DNA from: JBKQHQ01 sp052148715
Lineage (GTDB): Bacteria; Pseudomonadota; Alphaproteobacteria; Rhizobiales; Xanthobacteraceae
Length of the DNA stretch: 64,000 bases
Assembly: GCA_052148715.1 (NCBI GenBank)
Contig: JBKQHQ010000147.1
Coordinates: 28,151-92,150 of the forward strand
Reading direction: 5' to 3'
Shown here: one piece after another, positions 1 to 8,683 of the stretch
Position numbering within the stretch: position 1 is the first letter of the stretch
How the letters are laid out: each line of letters opens with the position of its first letter
Position numbers and translations under genes: made by a program
The notes under the pieces: generated by a model
What the model saw: the letters and a program-made list of their open reading frames with translations, nothing else
The model's database searches: none
Told to the model about the DNA's origin: nothing

Positions 1-740
1 TAGTTATCGGCAAATAATTGAGCGGCCAAGTCGCTTAGCCTGCAAGTCGCTTGGGCTGAATAATGGCCGGGCGGAGAGACGGCAAGGATGCACACGGGGG
101 ATTCGCCACGAGGTGCAGCGTCGGTCATGGTTAGGGGTTATGGTTGGGGCTGCCATCGGCCATATCGAGCCAATGGCCGGCGACCGGTGCAGTGCATCGT
201 TGCGAGGGGCCAAGCGCGGAGCCAAGCCTTTGGCCGTTGTGCCCGCGCCCGTAGCGATCGCGCCTGGTACGTCGAAACACAATCGCCTTCGCCGCCATGC
301 CCGACACGGTTCGCAATCGGCCCTTATCGCCTTGTCGTGCTGACTTAAGCTCGGGGCATTGCCATCCTGGCGAGATGCTGCTTTGCACTGCTCGCGTGGA
401 GAGTCTCTACCACGTCTATGACGCCTTTGCTCCTCGCATATCGGGCTCAGTAAAATCTCCAAACCCTCTCGCAGACAGCGTTTGCAATGCGTTCCTGACA
501 CGATTGTCACTTGACCGAAACTTTCATCCGGCCGTATCGTTGTTATTCACGGCGCAACGCGCGGAGAAGCGCACCCGCAGCCCGGCTGTGTTTGGCGCCG
601 TTAGATTCCTCCAGTCGTGCGTTGCTGGAGAAAGAATGGGCGATGATGAACGCCCATTCAGGATGCGTAGTCGGGCTTGCAAGATGCTCTACGAAGAGCG
701 TAGAGTTGGCATTCACCTGGAAGAGACGGAGGACTCAGCT
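1..740. other. Region without a convincing gene
   Basis: Open frames exist on both strands, but none shows a recognisable domain, a good ribosome binding site or protein-like composition. They look like chance frames in GC-rich DNA. The right end presumably holds the promoter and leader of the RiPP precursor gene that starts at 741. No terminator or repeat was recognised. Confidence 0.5.
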
Positions 741-1133
741 ATGCGACTTACGGAGCTCGCTTCGAAACTGAAGCGAAAGGATCGGAAGGACGCCCTACCG
801 GTGTTGGGAGTCGTCGGTATGTCTTTGTCGCTCGCGGGCGGCGCATCCGCGGCGACCGCAGTGCCGGCCGTAGATACGACCTCGCACCCGCTCGCCTCAG
901 GTCAGGTCACCCTCAACGAGGAAGAGGTTGCCGACGTGAGCTTGGCGACGTTCTACGTATTCGACAAGGAAAACACCGCCAAACCGCAGAACGGGCTGCA
1001 ACTTGCCCGCGGCGGCTGCGGCTGCGGCAGAGGCTGCGGTGGCAGAGGTGGTTGCGGCAGAGGCTGTGGTTGGGGCAGAGGCTGCGGCGGCTGCGGCTGC
1101 TGCGCGCCGTGGCGCCCTTGGCTCTGCTATTGA
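741..1133 (+). CDS. Azole-type RiPP (TOMM) precursor peptide, Cys/Gly/Arg-rich core
   Basis: This 130-residue peptide is the likely substrate of the heterocyclase and dehydrogenase encoded just downstream. Residues about 20-40 form a hydrophobic stretch ending in an AxA-like site (GGASAA), resembling a signal peptide. An acidic segment follows (about 66-85, containing SLATFYVFDKE) that could be the enzyme-recognition part of the leader. The last 41 residues (90-130) hold ten Cys, seventeen Gly and six Arg in units such as GRGCG, and end in WLCY. There is no Ser or Thr in this core, so only Cys-derived thiazol(in)es are expected. The start at 741 is chosen because the longer upstream frame is not protein-like. 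The gene lies 133 bp before the YcaO gene. A Gly-rich Cys core resembles microcin B17-like linear azole peptides; the signal-like leader is unusual. The assignment rests on composition and neighbours. Confidence 0.78.
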   Translation: MRLTELASKLKRKDRKDALPVLGVVGMSLSLAGGASAATAVPAVDTTSHPLASGQVTLNEEEVADVSLATFYVFDKENTAKPQNGLQLARGGCGCGRGCGGRGGCGRGCGWGRGCGGCGCCAPWRPWLCY

Positions 1134-1266
1134 GCCATACCGGTTAATCGAGAATCGTCGGCGCGCGAGCCGGAGAGCGGGCTCGCGCGCGCTAATCTGC
1201 TTGCCCTGCCGAGAATGCGTACTTGCAATGGCGATCCGGATTGATCGCGATGATCGATAGGTCGCG

Positions 1267-3561
1267 ATGATCGATAAGCGTAGAGGCGCGTGGGCTGACC
1301 TCGTGACCGGCCGCGGGAAGGGCTCTACACAGCGCGACAGCAAAGACGTTGTGCGATTCGCGCCGAATTTTACCGTCTATGTGCTGCCACCGGATGTGTG
1401 TCTCTATTCGGAGCACCGGAAGTTTTTTCTTCGCGGCGATCTCTATTGTGCGCTCGCCTCGGCAATCGGCGCGGGTAGGAGTGTTCGGGAGCTCGTTGGC
1501 GAGTTGGAGCGGAATTTCCCGTCCGACAAGATCCACGAAGCTCTGGAGCGGCTGATCGACCGCCGCTTTGTCATCCCGGCGTCGTACTCTTCGGCGGACA
1601 CCACGGCCGCCTATTGGGCGAGCATCGGGCTGGCGCCGGAGGACGCGGAGAAAACTCTCCAGAAATTTCGGGTCGGCATTCAATCGATCGACGTGCAGGG
1701 TGCAACGGAGTTGGGCGCCGCCCTGAGCGGACTTGGCGTTCGTGTGGTCAAGGGTTCGGCCGACCTCACGGTCACGCTGGTGAGCGATTATCTCGATGTC
1801 CGCCTGGCGGAATTGAACCGGCGGCATTTGTCGGACCAAACGCGCTGGGCGCTGGTCCAACCCTCCGGCATTTTTCCTCTGGTGGGGCCGGTTTTCAGCC
1901 CAGGCAAGAGCGCCTGCTGGACCTGTCTCACCGAGCGGATGAACCGCAACCGCGAGGTCAAGGCGTTCCTTGGCCGCAAAGAGGCCCGCTGCGTCGCGGT
2001 TTCGCCTCTCGCCCGGGATGTCTTCGGACAAGGCGGCATCCAGCTGGCGGCCGTCGAGATTGCCAAAGCGATCGCAACCGACTTTCGCACCGACTTGAGC
2101 GATCACATCGTCAGCCTCGACCAATTGGGCTCGACCCTTGCGAGGCACTACGTGGCGAAGCGCCCGCAATGTCCGGCCTGCGGCCGCGAGGAGCTGCGCA
2201 ACCCCCTGCGTGCGCCGGTGCCGGTCGAGCTTAGCGCCGGCGGCAAGCTGATCATGAATAGCGGCGGGTACCGGGCCGTTTCGCCGGCCGCCACGGTCGC
2301 ACGCTTCCGCAAGCACGTCAGTCCCCTGACCGGCGTGCTTTCGCGTCTCGAACGCATCCAAGCCGACCTGCCGATGAACACCAACTACTTTGCTGCGCAC
2401 AATTTTGCCGCGCGCGCCGAGACGGTCGACGAGCTCAAGGCAGGGCTGAACGGCGGCAGCTTCGGCAAGGGCAGCACGTCCGACCAGGGGGAAGCCAGCG
2501 GGCTGATGGAGGCGATCGAGCGCTATTCCGGGATTTTTCAGGGCGACGAGATCAGGGTGACGCGGCGGTTCACGGACTTCCCGCCAGGCGACGCCATTCC
2601 TCCAAACGACGTTCTGCTGTTCAGCGAGGCGCAATACCGGGCAGAGGCCATGCCGACGACCGCGCCGGGTGGGACTAAGGCGACGCTGGATCCATTCGAT
2701 CGATCGGCCGAGATCGAATGGTCGCCAGTCTGGTCGCTGCGCGACCAACGCTTCAAATACCTTCCGACCGCCATCTTGTATTTTTTCTACAGGAACCGTG
2801 CCGGGCACCTGGGCACCGCGGATTCCAACGGCTGCGCCGCCGGCAACACGCTCGAGGAGGCCATCGTCCAGGGGTTTCTCGAGCTGGTGGAGCGGGATGC
2901 CTACGCGATCTGGTGGTACAATCGATTGCAGCGGGCGGAAGTGGACCTCGGCCAGCTCGACGATTCCTACGTCCAGGATCTAAAACTCCAGCTTGGCGAA
3001 ACCGGACGCCGGCTCTGGGTGCTCGACGTCACCAGCGATCTCGGGATTCCGAGCTTTGTGGCCGTGACGCATTGGATGGAAAATTCGCAGGAAAAAGTCG
3101 AGTTCGGCTCCGGCTCGCACTTCGATGCGCGCATCGCCCTGCTGCGCGCCATGACCGAGTTGAACCAATTTCTGTCGATCGGTCTGATGGGAGGCCGCAA
3201 CCCGTCGACATTGAGCCATGAAGGCTCCGGTGAATTTCGGCTGCCGGACAATCCCTATTTGACGCCGAGCGGCCAACCGCCGGTTCGACCGGACTTCGGC
3301 GAGAAGTTCGGTCATCTCGACAAGCGCGAGGAGGCGATGACTTGCGTTCGTCTCGCCAAGGAAGCGGGCCTCGATTTCCTCGTCCTCGACCAGACGCGTC
3401 CCGACATCGAGGTCCCGGTCGTCAGAGTGATCGTCCCGGGACTGCGGCATTTCTATCGCCGCTTCGGGCCCGGCCGGCTTTACGATGTCCCGGTCAAGCT
3501 CGGATTGCGCGACCGGCCGCTGTCGGAAAGCGAGCTCAATCCGCTCGAACCGCGGACCTGA
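1267..3561 (+). CDS. Fused E1-like/YcaO cyclodehydratase (SagC-SagD type) for azoline formation
   Basis: This 764-residue protein should convert Cys residues of the precursor into thiazolines in an ATP-dependent reaction in the cytoplasm. The N-terminal half looks like the leader-binding, E1-like partner protein: it carries two CxxC pairs (C217/C220 in CWTC and C302/C305 in CPAC) that fit a structural zinc site. The C-terminal half is a YcaO domain. Its ATP-binding elements are visible around residues 409-419 (GEASGLMEAIER) and 519-544 (DSNGCAAG, then Glu and Gln residues ending in ELVERD). The C terminus ends NPLEPRT and lacks the Pro-x-Pro-x-Pro tail of many azoline YcaO enzymes. The dehydrogenase gene follows directly. 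Fused C-D cyclodehydratases are known in TOMM clusters; the exact substrate is inferred from adjacency. Confidence 0.9.
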   Translation: MIDKRRGAWADLVTGRGKGSTQRDSKDVVRFAPNFTVYVLPPDVCLYSEHRKFFLRGDLYCALASAIGAGRSVRELVGELERNFPSDKIHEALERLIDRRFVIPASYSSADTTAAYWASIGLAPEDAEKTLQKFRVGIQSIDVQGATELGAALSGLGVRVVKGSADLTVTLVSDYLDVRLAELNRRHLSDQTRWALVQPSGIFPLVGPVFSPGKSACWTCLTERMNRNREVKAFLGRKEARCVAVSPLARDVFGQGGIQLAAVEIAKAIATDFRTDLSDHIVSLDQLGSTLARHYVAKRPQCPACGREELRNPLRAPVPVELSAGGKLIMNSGGYRAVSPAATVARFRKHVSPLTGVLSRLERIQADLPMNTNYFAAHNFAARAETVDELKAGLNGGSFGKGSTSDQGEASGLMEAIERYSGIFQGDEIRVTRRFTDFPPGDAIPPNDVLLFSEAQYRAEAMPTTAPGGTKATLDPFDRSAEIEWSPVWSLRDQRFKYLPTAILYFFYRNRAGHLGTADSNGCAAGNTLEEAIVQGFLELVERDAYAIWWYNRLQRAEVDLGQLDDSYVQDLKLQLGETGRRLWVLDVTSDLGIPSFVAVTHWMENSQEKVEFGSGSHFDARIALLRAMTELNQFLSIGLMGGRNPSTLSHEGSGEFRLPDNPYLTPSGQPPVRPDFGEKFGHLDKREEAMTCVRLAKEAGLDFLVLDQTRPDIEVPVVRVIVPGLRHFYRRFGPGRLYDVPVKLGLRDRPLSESELNPLEPRT

Positions 3562-3571
3562 GGGTCCCGGC

Positions 3572-5032
3572 TTGCGCGCTCCCGGAATAAAGCAAGGGCG
3601 AGGGGCTGCGCCGGCAACTTTGTCCGCCCGCATCGGCGGTCATGTCACGCTCGAAGCGCAGGCGAGCGGAAAGATCGTCGCCCGCTTCGATCAGCATTCG
3701 GTCGGCTTGGGACAGTTCAGCGCGGCTGCGGCGGACCGCGCGCAGGATCTGCGCCTAGGTCTGCCGCTCGCCTCGTTGGCGCCCGAGGACCGGGATATCG
3801 ACAAGGAGATTCATTTATTGGTCCGGCGATTGGCCGGTCTCGGTCTGTTGGAATACCGGCTCGATCAGGACGGCGGGGATGAGGTCGTCATCGAACCGCA
3901 GGTTTCCGATTATTGGCCGCGGACACCGCAGCTCGGCGATGCCGACGTCCTGGTCATGTCGCGGTTCGCGTATCTGCGACGGCGCGGCAACGACATGATT
4001 CTGGAATCGCCGCGGGCCGGCGCGTTGTTCAAGATTTGCAATCCGAAGATTGCAACCGTCTTGGCCATCCTTTCTGCACCGCAACAACTCGCGCAGCTCC
4101 GCCAACAGGACGATTTCCCGGGAACCGAGCTTCTCGCCCTGCTGGCGGACTGCCAGATTCTTTTCAAGATCGGCGCTGCCGGCGACAGCGGGCTGCGACC
4201 GGCCGAAGGTGACAGCGACCTCGTTCTCTGGGACTTTCACGATCTTCTTTTCCATGCGCGCAGCACCGAAGGCCGCCACGCCAACCCGATCGGCGGAGTT
4301 TATCCGTATGCCGGCCGCATATCTCCGCTGCCGGCGGTGCGGCCCTGCTGGCCCGGAGAGAAAATCGATCTGGGCCAGTTCTCGGCCGCGGATTCGCAGG
4401 CAGTCTCGCCGGCAGCAAGACTCCTGCGTGAGCGTCATTCGACGCGGAGCTTCGACGACCAGCGGCCGATCACGCTCGCCGAGCTTGCGCGTTTTCTCGA
4501 CAGCACCGCGCGAGTCCAGTCGACGTCGAGCAGCCGGCTGGACGACGATGGTCCGACGGTCACCTACGCGGTGCGGCCGTATCCGTCGGGCGGCGGCTCA
4601 TACGAGCTCGAGCTCTATCTCGCCGTCGGCAACTGCGAAGGGCTTGCCCGAGGATTCTATCATTACGACGCCGGCGGACACACGCTGGTGCCCATCGGCG
4701 TGCCGACGAAGGAGCTCGAAGCGCTGTTGACGGAGGCCAGATTTGCCACGGACGCGCCCTCAGCGCCGCAGATCCTGATTACGATCGCTGCGCGCTTTGG
4801 CCGGATTTCATGGAAGTACAGCTCGCTGGCCTATGCGCTTATTCTGAAGGACGTAGGCGTCCTGATGCAAACGCTCTACCTCATGGCAACCGATATGGAG
4901 CTCGGCGGATGCGCGATCGGGATCACCGACGTCGATCTGTTCGCGAAGATGACAGGAATCGAATTCCACGTCGAGGGCCCGGTCGGTCAGTTTGCGATGG
5001 GGCGCGGCACGACACCGGAGGCGTCCGACTGA
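3572..5032 (+). CDS. SagB-type azoline dehydrogenase (nitroreductase family)
   Basis: This is a predicted FMN-dependent enzyme that oxidises azolines to azoles, acting after the YcaO protein. The C-terminal part has SagB/nitroreductase features: RLLRERHSTRSF near the start of the domain, RPYPSGGGSYELELY in the middle, and a late YALILKDVGVLMQTLYL helix followed by ELGGCAIG. The N-terminal extension of about 250 residues is typical of longer SagB forms that contact the substrate complex. The start is uncertain. A TTG at 3572 places it 11 bp after the cyclodehydratase stop; an in-frame ATG at 3485 would overlap that gene by 77 bp. Tight spacing implies translational coupling. Family assignment is firm; the role in azole formation follows from context. 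Confidence 0.85.
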   Translation: MRAPGIKQGRGAAPATLSARIGGHVTLEAQASGKIVARFDQHSVGLGQFSAAAADRAQDLRLGLPLASLAPEDRDIDKEIHLLVRRLAGLGLLEYRLDQDGGDEVVIEPQVSDYWPRTPQLGDADVLVMSRFAYLRRRGNDMILESPRAGALFKICNPKIATVLAILSAPQQLAQLRQQDDFPGTELLALLADCQILFKIGAAGDSGLRPAEGDSDLVLWDFHDLLFHARSTEGRHANPIGGVYPYAGRISPLPAVRPCWPGEKIDLGQFSAADSQAVSPAARLLRERHSTRSFDDQRPITLAELARFLDSTARVQSTSSSRLDDDGPTVTYAVRPYPSGGGSYELELYLAVGNCEGLARGFYHYDAGGHTLVPIGVPTKELEALLTEARFATDAPSAPQILITIAARFGRISWKYSSLAYALILKDVGVLMQTLYLMATDMELGGCAIGITDVDLFAKMTGIEFHVEGPVGQFAMGRGTTPEASD

Positions 5033-5166
5033 CACGGCGAGCAAGCTCGTCCTTGTCGTGATCCGGCGGGATTGCGCTGCAAATATCCCGCCGATTTTGT
5101 GAAGTTGTAGAACGATCGCCAGGGCTCGAGTTCTTCGCAGCACCCCTCGGAGGAGGCGCGGGACCA

Positions 5167-6990
5167 ATGTCGAATAAGCACAGCTATATACTTGGAATAA
5201 ATGCGTACGACCACGACGTCAGCGCCTGCTTGTTGCGCGACGGTGAGATTGCGTTCGCGATCGCCAAGGAGCGAATTACGCGTCAGAAGCACGCCAGCGG
5301 CTTTTACCAGGAAGCCGTGGATTATTGCCTCGATGCCGAAGGCATCGGGCTGGACGACGTCGATTTGGTGGTGCGCAATTGCTACCTGCTGCCGGTCGAC
5401 GAGATGGAAAAACGCCTTCTGAACGTAGACATACCTTTTCTCTTTGATCTGAACGATCGGATGCAGGCCGCAAGGCATCCTCTTTTTCTCTCGAACGCCA
5501 ACAATGTGGTGACGGTTTCGCATCACCTGGCTCACGCATACAGCGCCTTCGCGGTTTGTCCGTTTGAGGAAGGGGTGGTGATGGTGGTGGACGGGGTGGG
5601 CAGCTATCGCTCGGACGTATCCGAAGAGTATCCGTCGGCCGGCAAGGCTTCTCCCCTGGCGCGCGAGTCGGAGAGCTATTACCGATTTTCTGGCTCAAAG
5701 ATCGAAGCGTTGGCGAAGATCTGGATGGAGCCCCCGCGCGGATTCCTGAGCCAGGAATTTTACAACATGGCGGGCCTCGGCGCCTTGTACAGCCGGGCCT
5801 CGAGTTATGTTTTTGGCGACTGGAACAAGTGCGGCGAGCTGATGGGCTTGGCACCTTATGGACGCCCCGAGCGGATCAAGCGGCTGCTTGAGCTGAAGGA
5901 CGGTGAGTTGGAGATTCCCGATTGGCTCGACGACTTCAAGTACCCCTGGTTCAGGGATAGTGGGCAGAGCTGGGAGGGCAGCCGAGCCATGCAGCATTGG
6001 AAAGACTTGGCTTGGCGCGTTCAAGACGACACCGAGCGAGTGCTGCTCGCCCGGGCAAAGTGGCTGCGCGAGACGACCGGCGCCAAGAATCTATGCATTG
6101 CGGGCGGCGTGGCCCTGAACTGCGTGGCCAACGGCCGGATCGCGCGCGAGGCCGGGTTCGACAATGTGTGGATCCAACCGGCAGCCGGCGACGACGGAAT
6201 TGCGATCGGTTGCGCTTATTACGGGCAACTGGCGATTCAGCAGAAGCCGCGCTCCTTCGTTATGAAACATTCCTATCTGGGCAAGAAATATAACGATGAG
6301 GACGTGCATGCTCCGACCGATCGCTGGATCATTCGTTTGGTAACGAAGAGCACGCCCAGCACCAATATATGTGGCGAGACCGCGAAAGTGCTTGCCGAGG
6401 GCAACGTCGTCGGCTGGTTCCAGGGCCGCTCAGAATTTGGACCCCGCGCGCTCGGTAATCGCAGCATATTGGCGGACCCGCGCACGGCCGAGATGAAGGA
6501 CCATTTGAACAACCGGGTCAAGCACAGGCAGGCGTTCCGGCCGTTTGCCCCGATCGTTCTCGCCGAAAGGGCGAAGGATGTTTTCGAGGGTGAGCAGGAA
6601 TCGCCGTTCATGCTGCTGGCGATGCATGTCCGTCCGGAATGGCGAGGGAAAATCCCGGCCATCGTTCACGTCGACGGCACCGCGCGCGTGCAGACGGTTC
6701 GGCAAGAGACCAACGAGGTTCTATACCGGTTGCTGAAGGAGTTCGACGCCATCACGGGCGTCCCGGTGCTGCTGAATACGTCGTTCAACGTGAAGGGCGA
6801 GCCGATCGTGGAGGCGCCGGCCCACGCCATGGAGTGTTTCCTGTCGACGGGCATCGACTATCTGGCCCTGCACGACACGCTGATTTCCAAGCGGCCGTTT
6901 CACAAGGTCATGTCGCCGATGGTCAACGCCTATGCGCATGTGCGCGCAATCGTCCGCATGAGCATGAACCCCGATGCCTACATGCAGTAA
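5167..6990 (+). CDS. Carbamoyltransferase, NodU/CmcH/TobZ family
   Basis: This 607-residue enzyme is predicted to transfer a carbamoyl group from carbamoyl phosphate through a carbamoyl-adenylate. The N-terminal Kae1-like domain begins with ILGINAYDHDVSACLL and has the metal-binding HHLAHAYSAF element (H119, H123). The C-terminal domain carries the family signature GRSEFGPRALGNRS and the late LLNTSFN motif. It starts at 5167 after a GGAGGAGG-type ribosome binding site and lies 134 bp after the SagB-like gene on the same strand, so it is likely part of the RiPP cluster. Family members usually modify hydroxyl groups on antibiotics or Nod factors. The precursor core has no Ser or Thr, so the acceptor is unclear: the terminal Tyr, a Cys thiol or a separate molecule are possible. 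Confidence 0.88.
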   Translation: MSNKHSYILGINAYDHDVSACLLRDGEIAFAIAKERITRQKHASGFYQEAVDYCLDAEGIGLDDVDLVVRNCYLLPVDEMEKRLLNVDIPFLFDLNDRMQAARHPLFLSNANNVVTVSHHLAHAYSAFAVCPFEEGVVMVVDGVGSYRSDVSEEYPSAGKASPLARESESYYRFSGSKIEALAKIWMEPPRGFLSQEFYNMAGLGALYSRASSYVFGDWNKCGELMGLAPYGRPERIKRLLELKDGELEIPDWLDDFKYPWFRDSGQSWEGSRAMQHWKDLAWRVQDDTERVLLARAKWLRETTGAKNLCIAGGVALNCVANGRIAREAGFDNVWIQPAAGDDGIAIGCAYYGQLAIQQKPRSFVMKHSYLGKKYNDEDVHAPTDRWIIRLVTKSTPSTNICGETAKVLAEGNVVGWFQGRSEFGPRALGNRSILADPRTAEMKDHLNNRVKHRQAFRPFAPIVLAERAKDVFEGEQESPFMLLAMHVRPEWRGKIPAIVHVDGTARVQTVRQETNEVLYRLLKEFDAITGVPVLLNTSFNVKGEPIVEAPAHAMECFLSTGIDYLALHDTLISKRPFHKVMSPMVNAYAHVRAIVRMSMNPDAYMQ

Positions 6991-7446
6991 ACCTGAATTG
7001 CCGCCCGCGCGGGGGGGAATGATCACCACGCCGCCGTCAATCAAGAGATGATCAATTGATTTGTATTACTTAAGGGTGTATTGCGGCCATCCCTTTCTGT
7101 TCGCCGCGAGCAGCCGCAGCGGCGTCGAGACCGTGCCTTCGCACGATGTGGCGCGGCTCGGCCGTCGATTCACCGCTCTGCGCTTTATTCGGGCCCGGGA
7201 CTGGCCGCTGGCTCGGCGGGGTTATAACTCTGAGGGGGACAAAGCACATCACGGGACGAAAAATGACGGTCGAGCCGAGCCCCCGATTGCGCGCATGCCG
7301 TTCGGCTCGGCCGTCGCGCTGCCGTTTCCGCAAGTCGGAGAGCCACGCCGGTGAATCTCGATCGCGATTCGGACGTTGACCCGAAATTCGGCCTCCCCGC
7401 GCGCGGGGACAGGGCTGGCGCGCCGGCGCACCGGCACGGGAAACCC
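6991..7446. other. Intergenic region without a gene
   Basis: About 450 bp between the carbamoyltransferase and the DUF6352 gene. No frame on either strand looks like a real protein, and no strong terminator hairpin with a T-run was seen after 6990. It probably carries the end of the RiPP transcript and the promoter of the next gene. Confidence 0.5.
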
Positions 7447-8454
7447 ATGCAAGATTTTTGGCTCTCCTGCGGGCATCAGCTGCTCGACCGCGGCGCCGGC
7501 GGCGGGCTCGTCGTCACCGACGAGTTCCTCAAGGTCTATCTGGCGCGGCCGGAGCTCACGCCGCCGCCGGAGGCGAGTGACGTCGAGCGCGCCCTGCATC
7601 GATCGCTGCTCGCCGATCCGCGCCGCCGGGTCACGGGCAGGGAGCTGGCGGCCATCGAGGATGCGGATGCGCGCGAGAACTGGGATCTCATGATCCGCTT
7701 CCGCGATCATCTGCTGCGCCACAAGACGCTCGAAGCCTCCTACCTCGCGCTGGTGCGGCAGGGCGTCGGCAAGACCCCGCCGCTTTTTCTCGATCAGCTG
7801 GCGCATGTGATCATGCGCAATGCGCTCGATGGCTGCAACGATGCCTACATTCTGCGCGCGGCCGAGCTGTTTTTCCGCGAGCAGCGCCTGACCGTGCACG
7901 ATGGTGCGTTGCTTGCGGTCGACGAGGAGACCATCACCGGCCTCGGCGGCGCGCCGGTTTCGCCGCTGGTGTCGATGCTGGACTTGCCGGCCTCGGCGAA
8001 GATCGACGTGATGGTCAACGATACGGCGGCGAGCTATTGGCGGCGCAGCGACCGCTTCGACATGGCGTTCGATCTCACGGCCGGACGGCGCGGGCACGCG
8101 GCCCTCGGTGAGGTCATGGGGCAGTGGGTTTTTCACATGCTGTCGGTGGAGGTCGACATCGAGGCTCTGGTCGAGGTGAATGAGGTCAATTTCAACTGGT
8201 ATGTCGGGCTCGACGCCGACGGCACCGAGATCGGCGACGCGCTCTGGAACGGCGAGGAGCTCGACGAGCCGACGCGCGGCCGCATCATCGGCCTCTATCG
8301 GCTCACCTTCCTCAACCCGCAAGTCATGACCGACGCGCTGCGGGGCGAGGCGGTCTACCTCATTCTGGCGATGAACGAGGACCACGTCCTGCGCATGCGG
8401 CCGCAGAATCTGCTGACCGGGCTGCCGATCCGGCATCTGGAGTCGGTGAGCTGA
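7447..8454 (+). CDS. DUF6352 family protein
   Basis: A protein of 335 residues beginning MQDFWLSCGHQLLDR, which matches what I recall of the DUF6352 family found in Bradyrhizobium and relatives. I chose the ATG at 7447 because the family starts with this motif; the frame is open further upstream but that part is Arg/Pro-rich and not conserved-looking. It is acidic and soluble, with no signal peptide or membrane segment. Function is unknown. It is not clearly linked to the RiPP genes upstream (456 bp gap) or to the transporter downstream, which runs on the opposite strand. Confidence 0.75.
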   Translation: MQDFWLSCGHQLLDRGAGGGLVVTDEFLKVYLARPELTPPPEASDVERALHRSLLADPRRRVTGRELAAIEDADARENWDLMIRFRDHLLRHKTLEASYLALVRQGVGKTPPLFLDQLAHVIMRNALDGCNDAYILRAAELFFREQRLTVHDGALLAVDEETITGLGGAPVSPLVSMLDLPASAKIDVMVNDTAASYWRRSDRFDMAFDLTAGRRGHAALGEVMGQWVFHMLSVEVDIEALVEVNEVNFNWYVGLDADGTEIGDALWNGEELDEPTRGRIIGLYRLTFLNPQVMTDALRGEAVYLILAMNEDHVLRMRPQNLLTGLPIRHLESVS

Positions 8455-8509
8455 GCGGGACGGCGGCGCACTAGAGTCTCTTCGGGTCAAATCGACGCAA
8501 CGACACCAT

Positions 8510-8683
8510 TTCACCTCTCCCCGCTTGCGGACCGCTTGCGGGGAGAGGTCGGAGCAAGCGCAGTTTTGCGCTTGTTCCGGGTGAGGGGGACTCTCCGCGA
8601 GTCTGAGCCTGTGGCGCCCCTCACCCGCCATCCTCGCTGGCGCTCGGACGGCGCCCTCTCCCCGCAAGCGGGGTGAGGTGAAG
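8510..8683. repeat. Palindromic intergenic repeat, copy 1
   Basis: The element starts and ends with near-palindromic blocks (ttcacctctccccgc at the left, gcggggtgaggtgaag at the right). Between them is an inner stretch containing agcgcaaaactgcgctt-like inverted sequence. A closely related copy occurs at 57621-57852. Its right part overlaps the 3' end of the ATPase gene. It is probably a non-autonomous, REP-like element that may also act as a bidirectional transcription stop between convergent genes. Confidence 0.75.

Noticed and set aside
297..740. Upstream extension of the RiPP precursor frame
   Set aside because: The frame is open back to 297 but the added residues are Arg/Pro-rich with no leader-like features, and the ATG at 741 gives a compact leader plus core.
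1192..2808. Long minus-strand frame opposite the cyclodehydratase
   Set aside because: It is a codon-mirror shadow of the real gene in GC-rich DNA; its protein has no recognisable domain and is rich in Arg, Ala and Gly.
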